DNA of 64,000 nucleotides from Winogradskyella endarachnes (lineage in GTDB: Bacteria; Bacteroidota; Bacteroidia; Flavobacteriales; Flavobacteriaceae). This document shows, in pieces, positions 42,940 to 51,486 of the stretch; position 1 is the first letter of the stretch; every line of letters begins with the position of its first letter. Both the position numbers and the translations under genes were made by a program. The notes beneath the pieces were generated by a model. The model searched no databases, had not been told where the DNA came from, and saw nothing but the letters and a program-made list of their open reading frames with translations. The stretch spans positions 434,001 to 498,000 of the forward strand of contig NZ_WOWS01000002.1 of assembly GCF_009741275.1 (NCBI RefSeq), read 5' to 3'.

Positions 42940-43927
42940 ACCATTCTAATCCTAAAACTATGAGAATTCCTAGAGCAATATAAACAATTGCAATATAAGT
43001 TTGACTGTTAAATTCGGGTAAAAAGCGTTTGTAGTTGGCAATAATATGTTTTCCTCTAGAATCTAAAAGTAATGAACCATCAATATTGGTTTTATATATA
43101 GTTTCTTTCCAAGGCCATACAACGCCAAGTGAGCCTATAATAAAACCCATTATGGTTGCCAGCGTTATATTTTTGTAGTGTTTAAGAATGTAATTTAGAA
43201 TATGAGAAAAGGTCACTAAACCAGCTACAGAACCTAAAGTAAAAACTACTAAAACTTTTAATAATCTTACACGAGATTCATTCTGTGTAAATTCAAAATT
43301 ACCGTTAAGCATATCTACCATAGTGTCAAATAAGGCGTTAACAGAGTCTACTAATAGCAATACGTAATTACCAAGAAGTATAAGAATAAATGAACCTGAA
43401 AAGCCAGGAAGTGTCATACCAGAAACACTAATGATTCCACAAAAGAAGACAAAGAATAAATTGTCGTTTTCTTTTGCAGGATCCAAGAAACTAATACTTA
43501 GGCCTGCAATTGAACCAACAATTAAGGCAATAACAGTTGTTCGGCTCCATTCTTTAAAATCTTTGCTTAAATAGTATATAGAACCGACTATCATACCAAA
43601 AAAGGTACTCCAAACGTAGAGTTGGTAATTTACAATGAGGTAATCTAAAATTTTAGAAATACTGAAGTAGCTTATTATCATTCCTAAGAATAATAAGCTC
43701 AAAAACTTACCATTGATATATTGAAAAAAACTTTTAAAGCGACCATTAATTAAAAGACCAAATGCTTTTTTATTAACACGTTGTAGCGAATAAATAAACT
43801 CCTCGTAGAAGCCAGCCACAAAAGCAACAACACCTCCAGAAACGCCTGGTACTTTGTTGGCTGCTCCCATAGCCAAACCTTTAATAACCAGGAATAAACG
43901 GTCTTTAAAGCTTCTAGTGCTTTGCAT
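42908..43927 (-). CDS. DUF368 membrane protein (PopT-type undecaprenyl-phosphate translocase)
   Basis: 339 residues with about eight to nine membrane helices. The two family loops are GAANKVPGVSGGVVAFVAGFYEE (21-43) and SVSGMTLPGFSGSFILILLGNY, the paired re-entrant-type motifs of DUF368. Members (PopT) have been shown in other bacteria to return undecaprenyl phosphate across the inner membrane for envelope synthesis. Start ATG overlaps the stop of the upstream paralogue (TAATG), and its own end overlaps aroE. The two DUF368 genes are tandem duplicates that have diverged in the C-terminal half. Confidence 0.9.
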   Translation of the reverse strand: MQSTRSFKDRLFLVIKGLAMGAANKVPGVSGGVVAFVAGFYEEFIYSLQRVNKKAFGLLINGRFKSFFQYINGKFLSLLFLGMIISYFSISKILDYLIVNYQLYVWSTFFGMIVGSIYYLSKDFKEWSRTTVIALIVGSIAGLSISFLDPAKENDNLFFVFFCGIISVSGMTLPGFSGSFILILLGNYVLLLVDSVNALFDTMVDMLNGNFEFTQNESRVRLLKVLVVFTLGSVAGLVTFSHILNYILKHYKNITLATIMGFIIGSLGVVWPWKETIYKTNIDGSLLLDSRGKHIIANYKRFLPEFNSQTYIAIVYIALGILIVLGLEWYGKRTRQQKI

Positions 43928-44895
43928 TATGCTTTATCTTTTCCTTTTCCTAATGTTTCTATAAGAAGTATAGCACCAAAACCTATAACAATTAATACAA
44001 TAGCCATTACCAATTGATTGTCGCCAACATAAGATGTAGGTAAAATACTGCGGTCTAATAGCGTGACTATTTCACCTTCAGAATTAATACGTGTTTTTAA
44101 AACTTCTTTCCAAGGCCAAATTTTATTTAGTGACCCAATCATAAAACCAGTTAATATGCCTAAGGTTAGATTTTTTTGATGTTTAAACATCCAGTTTAAA
44201 GCTTTAGAAAAAACTTTTAAACCAACTACAGCACCAACGGCAAGCAATATAAATTTTAAAAAGGCGTCTTTAAATAATTCCATATTACCATTTAAAACAC
44301 CATCTCTTAAGTTATTTATAGTATCAATTGCAGTTTGGTAAGCACCTAAAATTAATAATATAAATGCACCAGAAACACCAGGTAAAATCATAGCTATTAT
44401 GGCAATAAAACCACAAAATAAAAGATAAAAAGGACTATCTGGTGATGCAAACGGTTCTGCTAATGTGATATAATATGATAAAACAGAAGTGATAATTATT
44501 GCAATAATAACTTTTGGCGACCAACCTTTAATCTGTTTGGCGATGTAAAGAATACTTGCAAGTACTAGTCCAAAAAAGAAAGACCAAAGTAAAATAGGCT
44601 TGTGATGTAATAACCATTTAATTAATTTAGCTAAGGATAATATACTAATGGCAATACCAGAGAATAAAGCGAGTAAGAAATTACCATTTATAGAGTGCCA
44701 TGCTCTTTTAAAACCTTCTTTTTTCCAAACTTTTAAAATACCAAGGTTTATCTTGTCTATGCTTTCTAGTAGTTCTTCATAAATACCAGAGATAAAAGCT
44801 ATGGTTCCGCCAGAAACACCAGGAACGACATCTGCTGCTCCCATAGCAATACCTTTTAAAGTGATGGCTAAGTAATCTATTAAACGTCTTTGCAT
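43927..44895 (-). CDS. DUF368 membrane protein (PopT-type undecaprenyl-phosphate translocase)
   Basis: 322 residues with about eight membrane helices. GAADVVPGVSGGTIAFISGIYEE (18-40) and IAMILPGVSGAFILLILGAY are the two conserved family loops. Paralogue of the next gene, with which it shares a TAATG stop-start. Located 38 bases after the TPR gene in the same direction. The carried lipid (undecaprenyl phosphate) is taken from work on homologues, not from this sequence. Confidence 0.9.
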   Translation of the reverse strand: MQRRLIDYLAITLKGIAMGAADVVPGVSGGTIAFISGIYEELLESIDKINLGILKVWKKEGFKRAWHSINGNFLLALFSGIAISILSLAKLIKWLLHHKPILLWSFFFGLVLASILYIAKQIKGWSPKVIIAIIITSVLSYYITLAEPFASPDSPFYLLFCGFIAIIAMILPGVSGAFILLILGAYQTAIDTINNLRDGVLNGNMELFKDAFLKFILLAVGAVVGLKVFSKALNWMFKHQKNLTLGILTGFMIGSLNKIWPWKEVLKTRINSEGEIVTLLDRSILPTSYVGDNQLVMAIVLIVIGFGAILLIETLGKGKDKA

Positions 44896-44933
44896 TTTGT
44901 GTCTTATATATGACTGCTAAGGTATGGTTTTTT

Positions 44934-46340
44934 TTAGTTCGATGACTTTTTACCATCTGAAATAATAGCCTTAATCATAGGTCTATCTGTAAGTTGTGGA
45001 AATAATTCTGAAACAATAAAGCTATAATCGATATTAAGACGTGTTGCATTTTTAAGATGAAAACGTCCTTCTTCAGATTGATGTACTGTAAAATAAAGGC
45101 CTGCTAAACGGTATTCTATCTCTGCATTTTCAGGGTAAAACTCTGTTGCTTGAAGTAAATTAAAAATAGCAGCTTGGTATTCACCTAGTGAAACTAAAAT
45201 ATCAGTTCTATTTAACCAAGTATCTAATTCATAATTCCCTAATTCTAAAGTGCGTTTATAAGCCTGTTCTGCTTCTTCTAAGAAATTTAAACGTTTGTTT
45301 ACAGTTGCATATAATTTCCAGTAAACAACATTATCGCCGTCAACAGCTACAGCACGTCTTATATAATCATTGGCGTTATGATAGTCTAAACGTTTCATAT
45401 AAAACTTAGTAATTGCAATCCACCCTTTATCTAATAAAGGGTCTTCATCGATGGTTTTTTTTAAAAACTGAATCGCTAAATCATCTTGTCCTAGTTTAGA
45501 GTAACATTTACCTATGCGTAATAGCGCAAATGATGTTGGGTCTTCTAAGGCCAAAGTGATTTTATAGTTTTCTATAGCTTCTTCATATTTTTTAAGTTTT
45601 TCTAAAACCTTACCTTTTTCAATATAAGCACCAACAAATGTGTCATCAGAAATAATGGCAAAATCAAAGGCAGCATTGGCTTTAGCAAAATCATTTATGG
45701 CAAAATATTGTCTTCCTAATTGGTGCCAAGCTACTTCGCAATATGGGTTTTTGTCAATAAAGAGATTAAGGAACTCAATGGCTTCTGTATTAAGATTTAG
45801 AAAATCGTAACAATAAATAAGGTTATGCAACGCTGAATAATCAGAAACATCACATTCAAGGCATTTTTTAAAGAATATAATGGCTTTATTAAATTTATCT
45901 AAAAACAAATATTCCATACCAACTAATGCATATAAATCCGCATCGTCTTCAGGTGTGTTAGACATTTCAATAGCAATAAGTAAAGTGTCTATTGCTTTTT
46001 GGTGTTCATCTTGTTTAGATAATACATTTGCTTTCTGAATAAAAATTTCTTCATTGGTAGGTTCTAAATTATGAAGTTGATCTAATAATTCGTCCGCTTC
46101 GCTGAACTTATTTTCAATGACAAAAATTTCTACTTGAAATAGTCTTAAGTTTATTGAGCTTGGGTGTTGCTCTAAACCTAACTTTATAGCGCGTTTAGAT
46201 AAGGCTATTTTGCCATTCTCTAGGTAGTAATGAATTATATTTTCAAACTCGTTAGAGTCAAAGAATAAAATATCATTAGTCTTTAACATCGATTCAAATC
46301 GAGTGAGGGATAAGTTTTCGTCGTCGCGACTGTATTGCAT
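44934..46340 (-). CDS. Tetratricopeptide repeat protein
   Basis: 468 residues built almost wholly of 34-residue TPR hairpins, for example AIIFFKKCLECDVSDYSALHNL, EVAWHQLGRQYFAINDFAKAN, AYIEKGKVLEKLKKYEEAIENY and SFALLRIGKCYSKLGQDDLAIQF; about eleven to twelve repeats. No signal peptide or membrane helix, so a cytosolic scaffold. The start has MQYSRDDENLSL before the first helix. Partner unknown; gene order puts it ahead of the two DUF368 genes and aroE, probably one operon. Confidence 0.9.
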   Translation of the reverse strand: MQYSRDDENLSLTRFESMLKTNDILFFDSNEFENIIHYYLENGKIALSKRAIKLGLEQHPSSINLRLFQVEIFVIENKFSEADELLDQLHNLEPTNEEIFIQKANVLSKQDEHQKAIDTLLIAIEMSNTPEDDADLYALVGMEYLFLDKFNKAIIFFKKCLECDVSDYSALHNLIYCYDFLNLNTEAIEFLNLFIDKNPYCEVAWHQLGRQYFAINDFAKANAAFDFAIISDDTFVGAYIEKGKVLEKLKKYEEAIENYKITLALEDPTSFALLRIGKCYSKLGQDDLAIQFLKKTIDEDPLLDKGWIAITKFYMKRLDYHNANDYIRRAVAVDGDNVVYWKLYATVNKRLNFLEEAEQAYKRTLELGNYELDTWLNRTDILVSLGEYQAAIFNLLQATEFYPENAEIEYRLAGLYFTVHQSEEGRFHLKNATRLNIDYSFIVSELFPQLTDRPMIKAIISDGKKSSN

Positions 46341-46501
46341 AAAAGGATTAATAGTTCAGTGGAATAAAATTACATTTATACTTAAAACAAGATAGAATTT
46401 TTAAGTATTGTTTTTAACAAAGTAGTTAACATTGATAAAATACTATATTAAAAAATGCTTCAAATTCTGACTATTAGTGTAAATTATGCTCTGTGAAATG
46501 G

Positions 46502-47677
46502 TTAAATTTTATCTAATACGGAAGTGATAATTTTACAACCTTTAATTATTTCGTCATTAGAAATTGTTAAAGGAGGCGTAATTCTGATGGCTTTGGGTTC
46601 AAAAAGTAACCAAAATAATATTAAGCCTTGCTTCTGTGCTTCTAAAATTACATGGTTTGTTAACTCAGCATTTTCTGTAAAAGCTGCTAGCATTAAACCT
46701 CTTCCTCTAATTTCAGTGATGCGTTTATGTTGAAGTTGTTGACGTATTAATTGTTCTTTTTCTAAAGTTTCAGTAATAAGATTAGTCTCTGTAATCTCTT
46801 TTAAAGTGGCTAAAGCTGCAGCAGCAATTACAGGATTACCGCCAAAAGTAGTAATGTGTCCTAGTTTAGGGTTATCACTTAAAGTAGCCATCATTTCTCT
46901 AGATGCTGTAAATGCACCAATGGGTAAACCACCGCCTAAACCTTTGCCTGTTACTACAATATCTGGTTGACAATTGTAATTTTGAAAGCCAAATAATTTG
47001 CCTGTTCTACCTATTCCTGGTTGTATTTCATCTAAAATAAAAACCGCTCCAACTTGGTTACATCGTTTTTGAATTTTTGACAAATAATTATTTGTGGGTT
47101 CTATAAAACCAGCACCTCCTTGAATGGTTTCTAAAATAACGGCAGCTGTATTTTCTGTTATTTTGGCTATATCACTTTCTAAGTTAAATGTTATATGTTT
47201 TACATCTGGTATTAATGGTAAAAACGGTTTTTTACGTTCTTCGTAATCCATTAGACTCAATGAGCCCATTGTATTTCCGTGATATGCGTTATGTGCGGCA
47301 ATAATTTCTGAACGCCCTGTGTAACGTCTTGCCAGTTTAATGCTACCTTCAATGGCTTCGGTTCCAGAATTTACTAGGTATGTAGATTTTAATGGTTTTG
47401 GTAAGTGCTTTGCTATTAGTTTTGCTAAATCTACAGCTGGTTGTTGCACATATTCTCCGTAAACCATAACATGGAGATATTGGTCTAATTGCGCTTTTAC
47501 AGCATCAACGACTTTTGGGTGCGAATGGCCTAGACTACAAGCTGAAACGCCTGCAACAAAATCGAGATAGGCTTTGTTATGAGTATCGAAAATATAAGAA
47601 CCTTTGGCGTGACTAATTTCCATCGCTAAAGGATGTGGTGTCGTTTGCGCTTGGTATTTTATAAAATCGTTTTTCAA
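46502..47677 (-). CDS. Class III PLP-dependent aminotransferase
   Basis: 391 residues of the acetylornithine/ornithine aminotransferase-like class III family. Motifs: LVNSGTEAIEGSIKLAR (PLP-phosphate contact), FILDEIQPGIGRTGKLF (D216) and VVTGKGLGGGLPIGAF with PLP lysine K245; TTFGGNPVIAAAALATL follows. All catalytic residues are present. Its ATG starts right at the stop of the OstA-like gene (no gap). Exact substrate is not decided; it is not in an arginine-synthesis cluster here. Confidence 0.9.
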   Translation of the reverse strand: MKNDFIKYQAQTTPHPLAMEISHAKGSYIFDTHNKAYLDFVAGVSACSLGHSHPKVVDAVKAQLDQYLHVMVYGEYVQQPAVDLAKLIAKHLPKPLKSTYLVNSGTEAIEGSIKLARRYTGRSEIIAAHNAYHGNTMGSLSLMDYEERKKPFLPLIPDVKHITFNLESDIAKITENTAAVILETIQGGAGFIEPTNNYLSKIQKRCNQVGAVFILDEIQPGIGRTGKLFGFQNYNCQPDIVVTGKGLGGGLPIGAFTASREMMATLSDNPKLGHITTFGGNPVIAAAALATLKEITETNLITETLEKEQLIRQQLQHKRITEIRGRGLMLAAFTENAELTNHVILEAQKQGLILFWLLFEPKAIRITPPLTISNDEIIKGCKIITSVLDKI

Positions 47678-49546
47678 TTATTTATCTTCTTTTTCAACCA
47701 CTTTTTTTACCTCTTCTTTTGCTTCTTTAGTTAAAGCATTAGGTGCATTTGTTTTCAAGGTTTTTTTAACTTGTTGAATTGGCGCTATACTATCCGTTTT
47801 ACTGAGTGGTAACGCAGTAGTAGGTTTTGGTAAATTTCTAGCGGCTTTATTCTCCTTTTTCGGTACAGCCTTACCTGCTTCTTCAATACGTTCTGTAACA
47901 GTATCATCAATAAATTCTTCAGATGGAACGTAATCATCTAAACCTTTAATTATTGGTAAATTGAGAGGTGGATCATCTTTAAATAAATCTTCTACAGATA
48001 AAGGTCGTTCTTCACCACGCCAATCAAATCCTCTTAAACGCCTACCGTTTTTTGGAAATTCTGATTCTGGAAATAATTCAGCATCAGTTTGAAGTATAAA
48101 ACGTGTTTCTACAATTTCTTTATTTTCAATTTGAATATTAATACTACCAGATTTAGATTTATCAATTCCAACAAGTTCATTTTTATCATTTCTTAGATAA
48201 TATATAACTTCAGCATTCTTTATAATATCTACATTGTAGAGTTCATTATCTCTGAATAAACCAATTAGGCGTTTTCCTTTTATTTGATTATATCCATCTT
48301 CACTCAAGGTGTCTTTACTTACTATAAAAGCATTTTCAAATACCTTTAAAGAGTCTAGTTTTTCTGTAACTACATTAGAAATTAGGTGAATGGTGTCACC
48401 TGTCATTTGGTTGCCAACATTCCATAGAACAGGTTTTCGCTTAGTTGCAAAGGCGTCTGTAGAGCTAAATTTACTTAGATTAATTAATTGAGTTAGTCCT
48501 TTTTTATGATCAACATGAATAGAATCTGCTTTACCAGCCATATTACTTTTAAATAACTTTACATTATAAAAAGCTCTGGTAATGCGGTTAGGTTCCTTAC
48601 CTGTTATCATTAAAGTGTCTGCATGTATATAAACTGAATCTTGTTCTTGAACCGTAATAGCTACCGCACGTTTGGTAATAAAAACTGAATCTTTTGCGCG
48701 CCAAACTTCTGCATAATGACCTCTAACGATACTTTTATTTAATGTATCGGTAACCGTTATATTATTGGTGGCTGAGGCAAAACTTTTATTGCGGTCAAAA
48801 TATAAACTATCACCTTCTACGGTTCGGTTGTCGTAATCAATTCTGGCATTTCGTTGAAAATTTCCAACGTTATTATTGGTGTCATAAAAACCACGTTCGC
48901 AATACACCTTACTTGTTTCGCCAGTAATAGTTGATGGACCAAAAAGGTAAGCATGGCCATTTTCCGTAAAAAAGTCTAAACGTTCTGTGTTTAATGTGTA
49001 CTGAGGATTGACAAGTACAACATCTTTTACAAATTGATATTTACTTGCAGCCATGTAGTAGCGACCAATTTTACTAGTAATGGTACCAGAAGAATCTCTA
49101 ACGACTGTACCACCTGTGTTATAATAGGCTTGTTGTTTTACTCTATCAAAATGAAGTGTATCTGTTTTTAGTGTAGATTGAGGTTCTGTTAAAACCACAT
49201 CACCTCTTGCAAAAGCTAGTTGTGTTTTACCACTATATTCAACATACTTGGCGACCATGTTTATAGTGTCACCTTGTTTCATAATAACGTTACTAAAGGC
49301 TTCAAGATAATCTTGGTCTTCGTAATAAATAGCTTTATCACACCAAACATTGACGCCTTTATGTATAAAATGAACTTGTTGAGATTTATCTCTAAGGAAA
49401 ACTAAAGCACCATCCTCAATGTCTGGTGCTGTTGATGTATTACCTGAATATTCTACGGTTATTTTTTGTTTTTCTTGAGCAAAACCAAAGGTTACTGCAG
49501 TAAAACAAACAAAAAAGATTAGATTTTTAAAACGTTTCAAAGTCAT
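47678..49546 (-). CDS. OstA-like protein (LptA/LptD N-terminal-type domain)
   Basis: 622 residues with signal peptide MTLKRFKNLIFFVCFTAVTFGFAQ. The N-terminal ~300 residues hold repeated beta-strands with ANVVMKQGDT-like steps (FSNVIMKQGDTINM, FARGDVVLTEPQSTLKTDTLHF, NNITVTDTL) of the OstA/LptA beta-jellyroll that binds LPS in the periplasm. The middle part continues the repeat; the last ~90 residues are Pro/Lys-rich and probably disordered (KPTTALPLSKTDSIAP). It likely belongs to the LPS-transport bridge. The aminotransferase follows with no gap. Confidence 0.87.
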   Translation of the reverse strand: MTLKRFKNLIFFVCFTAVTFGFAQEKQKITVEYSGNTSTAPDIEDGALVFLRDKSQQVHFIHKGVNVWCDKAIYYEDQDYLEAFSNVIMKQGDTINMVAKYVEYSGKTQLAFARGDVVLTEPQSTLKTDTLHFDRVKQQAYYNTGGTVVRDSSGTITSKIGRYYMAASKYQFVKDVVLVNPQYTLNTERLDFFTENGHAYLFGPSTITGETSKVYCERGFYDTNNNVGNFQRNARIDYDNRTVEGDSLYFDRNKSFASATNNITVTDTLNKSIVRGHYAEVWRAKDSVFITKRAVAITVQEQDSVYIHADTLMITGKEPNRITRAFYNVKLFKSNMAGKADSIHVDHKKGLTQLINLSKFSSTDAFATKRKPVLWNVGNQMTGDTIHLISNVVTEKLDSLKVFENAFIVSKDTLSEDGYNQIKGKRLIGLFRDNELYNVDIIKNAEVIYYLRNDKNELVGIDKSKSGSINIQIENKEIVETRFILQTDAELFPESEFPKNGRRLRGFDWRGEERPLSVEDLFKDDPPLNLPIIKGLDDYVPSEEFIDDTVTERIEEAGKAVPKKENKAARNLPKPTTALPLSKTDSIAPIQQVKKTLKTNAPNALTKEAKEEVKKVVEKEDK

Positions 49547-49626
49547 ATATTTTACAAAATAACACTTAAAAGATTTGCATTGGTATATGTTAACGTTTTT
49601 TTTAACAGAAAAAATATGTTAAAAAT

Positions 49627-50907
49627 CTAAACCGTTTTACGAATAATAGTTTGCTTTCTATCTGGTCCTACAGATACAATTGTAATAGGAATGTTTAATT
49701 CTTTTTCTAAGAATTCTACATAAGCATTTAAATTATCTGGTAATTCTGATGCTTCTGTCATACCAGTTAAATCAGCATCCCAACCATTTATTTCTGTATA
49801 AATAGGAGTAACGTTTTCTTCTTCTATGTTATATGGTAAATGTGTAATAGTTTCACCTTTATAATTGTAAGATGTACACACTTTTAAGGTTTTAAAACCA
49901 GACAATACATCACCTTTCATCATTATTAATTGTGTAACACCATTAACTTGGCAAGCATAACGTAAAGCTACTAAATCTAACCAACCACAACGCCTTGGGC
50001 GGCCTGTTGTTGCACCAAATTCGTTACCAACTTTAGCCATAGTTTCGCCATCCTTATCAAATAATTCAGTAGGGAAAGGACCTGAACCAACACGTGTAGT
50101 ATACGCTTTAAATATCCCGAAGACTTCACCAATTTGGTTAGGCGCAACACCTAAACCAGTACAAGCGCCTGCAGCAGTTGTATTAGATGACGTTACAAAT
50201 GGGTAGGTACCAAAATCAATATCTAATAAAGAACCTTGAGCACCTTCTGCTAATATAGATTTACCAGATTGTTGTGCTTGGTGAACATATTCTTCAGAAT
50301 CTATGAATTTTAAACTCTTTAACGTTTCAATAGCTTCAAAGAAATCAGTTTCTAATTCCTTTAGGTCGTATTGAATATCTACATCGTAAAAAGCAATCAT
50401 TGCTTCATGCTTATCAGCTAAGGCTCTGTATTTATCTTTCCAATCGGATAATTCTATATCGCCAACTCTAATTCCGTTTCTTCCAGTTTTGTCCATATAT
50501 GTTGGGCCAATACCTTTCAATGTAGAACCTATTTTAGCTTTTCCTTTGGAAGCTTCACTGGCAGCATCTAACAAACGATGCGTTGGTAAAATTATATGTG
50601 CTTTTCTAGAAATACAAAGCGATTTTCTGTAATCTATATTTTGTTCTTCTAATTTATCTAGTTCTTTTTTAAAAATAACAGGATCTATAACAACACCATT
50701 ACCTACAAGGTTTACTTTACCTTCGTGAAAAATACCAGAAGGAATAGTGTGTAACACATGTTTTTTACCGTTAAAAACCAAAGTGTGACCTGCATTTGGT
50801 CCTCCTTGAAAACGTGCAATAATATCGTATTTAGAGGTAAATACATCAACAATTTTTCCTTTGCCTTCGTCTCCCCATTGTAGTCCAAGTAGTAAATCTA
50901 CTGCCAT
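49627..50907 (-). CDS. purA: Adenylosuccinate synthase
   Basis: 426 residues, standard length. Joins IMP and aspartate with GTP in AMP synthesis. MAVDLLLGLQWGDEGKGKIVD starts the protein with the GDEGKGK P-loop (13-19); GGPNAGHTLVF (35-45) is the IMP/Mg site, QGSLLDIDFGTYPFVTSSN the IMP-binding part, and TTGRPRRCGWLDLVALRYA the aspartate and guanine block. All motifs intact. The gene lies 11 bases after the Fur-family gene, so the two may be cotranscribed. Confidence 0.96.
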   Translation of the reverse strand: MAVDLLLGLQWGDEGKGKIVDVFTSKYDIIARFQGGPNAGHTLVFNGKKHVLHTIPSGIFHEGKVNLVGNGVVIDPVIFKKELDKLEEQNIDYRKSLCISRKAHIILPTHRLLDAASEASKGKAKIGSTLKGIGPTYMDKTGRNGIRVGDIELSDWKDKYRALADKHEAMIAFYDVDIQYDLKELETDFFEAIETLKSLKFIDSEEYVHQAQQSGKSILAEGAQGSLLDIDFGTYPFVTSSNTTAAGACTGLGVAPNQIGEVFGIFKAYTTRVGSGPFPTELFDKDGETMAKVGNEFGATTGRPRRCGWLDLVALRYACQVNGVTQLIMMKGDVLSGFKTLKVCTSYNYKGETITHLPYNIEEENVTPIYTEINGWDADLTGMTEASELPDNLNAYVEFLEKELNIPITIVSVGPDRKQTIIRKTV

Positions 50908-50918
50908 TATATATTTTA

Positions 50919-51371
50919 TTAGTCTTCTTTTTTACGATTGCCGTAAAAGTATAGTGAATGATTAGTTATTTGAATATTAAAAACCTCTTCTATGGTTTTC
51001 TTAATAGATTGAATACGTGGGTCACAGAATTCAATTACTTCGCCAGTATCTGTTAAAATAACATGATCGTGGTTTTTATCGAAATATGATTTTTCGTAAT
51101 GTGCCTGACTTTGCCCAAATTGATGTTTTCGGACTAATGCACATTCTAGTAGTAACTCTATAGTGTTATAAAGTGTTGCTCTACTTACACGATAGTTTTT
51201 GTTTTTCATTTTGATATAAAGTGATTCTATATCAAAGTGCTCTTCACTGTCGTAAATTTCTTGAAGTATAGCATAACGCTCAGGCGTTTTTCTATGACCT
51301 TTGTCTTCAAGGAATTGAGTAAATACACGTTTTACTATTTCCTGATTACTTTCTTCTTTTGTTATATTCAT
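50919..51371 (-). CDS. Fur-family transcriptional regulator
   Basis: 150 residues. Winged-helix start [18 protein letters not shown]-recognition helix [16 protein letters not shown] (62-77) and dimer domain with [18 protein letters not shown] (H101, H103 and E114 as metal ligand candidates, plus H138). It lacks the CxxC structural-zinc pairs of classical PerR and Zur, having single cysteines instead; a manganese- or iron-sensing Fur or heme-type variant is possible. It is upstream of purA by 11 bases and has a -7-like box 10 bases before its ATG. Confidence 0.9.
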   Translation of the reverse strand: MNITKEESNQEIVKRVFTQFLEDKGHRKTPERYAILQEIYDSEEHFDIESLYIKMKNKNYRVSRATLYNTIELLLECALVRKHQFGQSQAHYEKSYFDKNHDHVILTDTGEVIEFCDPRIQSIKKTIEEVFNIQITNHSLYFYGNRKKED

Positions 51372-51381
51372 AATTACGATG

Positions 51382-51389
51382 CAAATTTA
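51382..51389 (-). promoter_or_regulatory. Putative -7 promoter box TAAATTTG for the Fur-family gene
   Basis: Minus-strand TAAATTTG followed by C, 10 bases before the ATG at 51371. Confidence 0.45.
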
Positions 51390-51486
51390 AGTAATTTTTA
51401 CATGAAATGAATTAAAAAAAATAAGGATTAAGAAAGAAAGAAATGAACATGCTTTTAATAACTTTTTTAAAGGTATAAAAAAGGCA

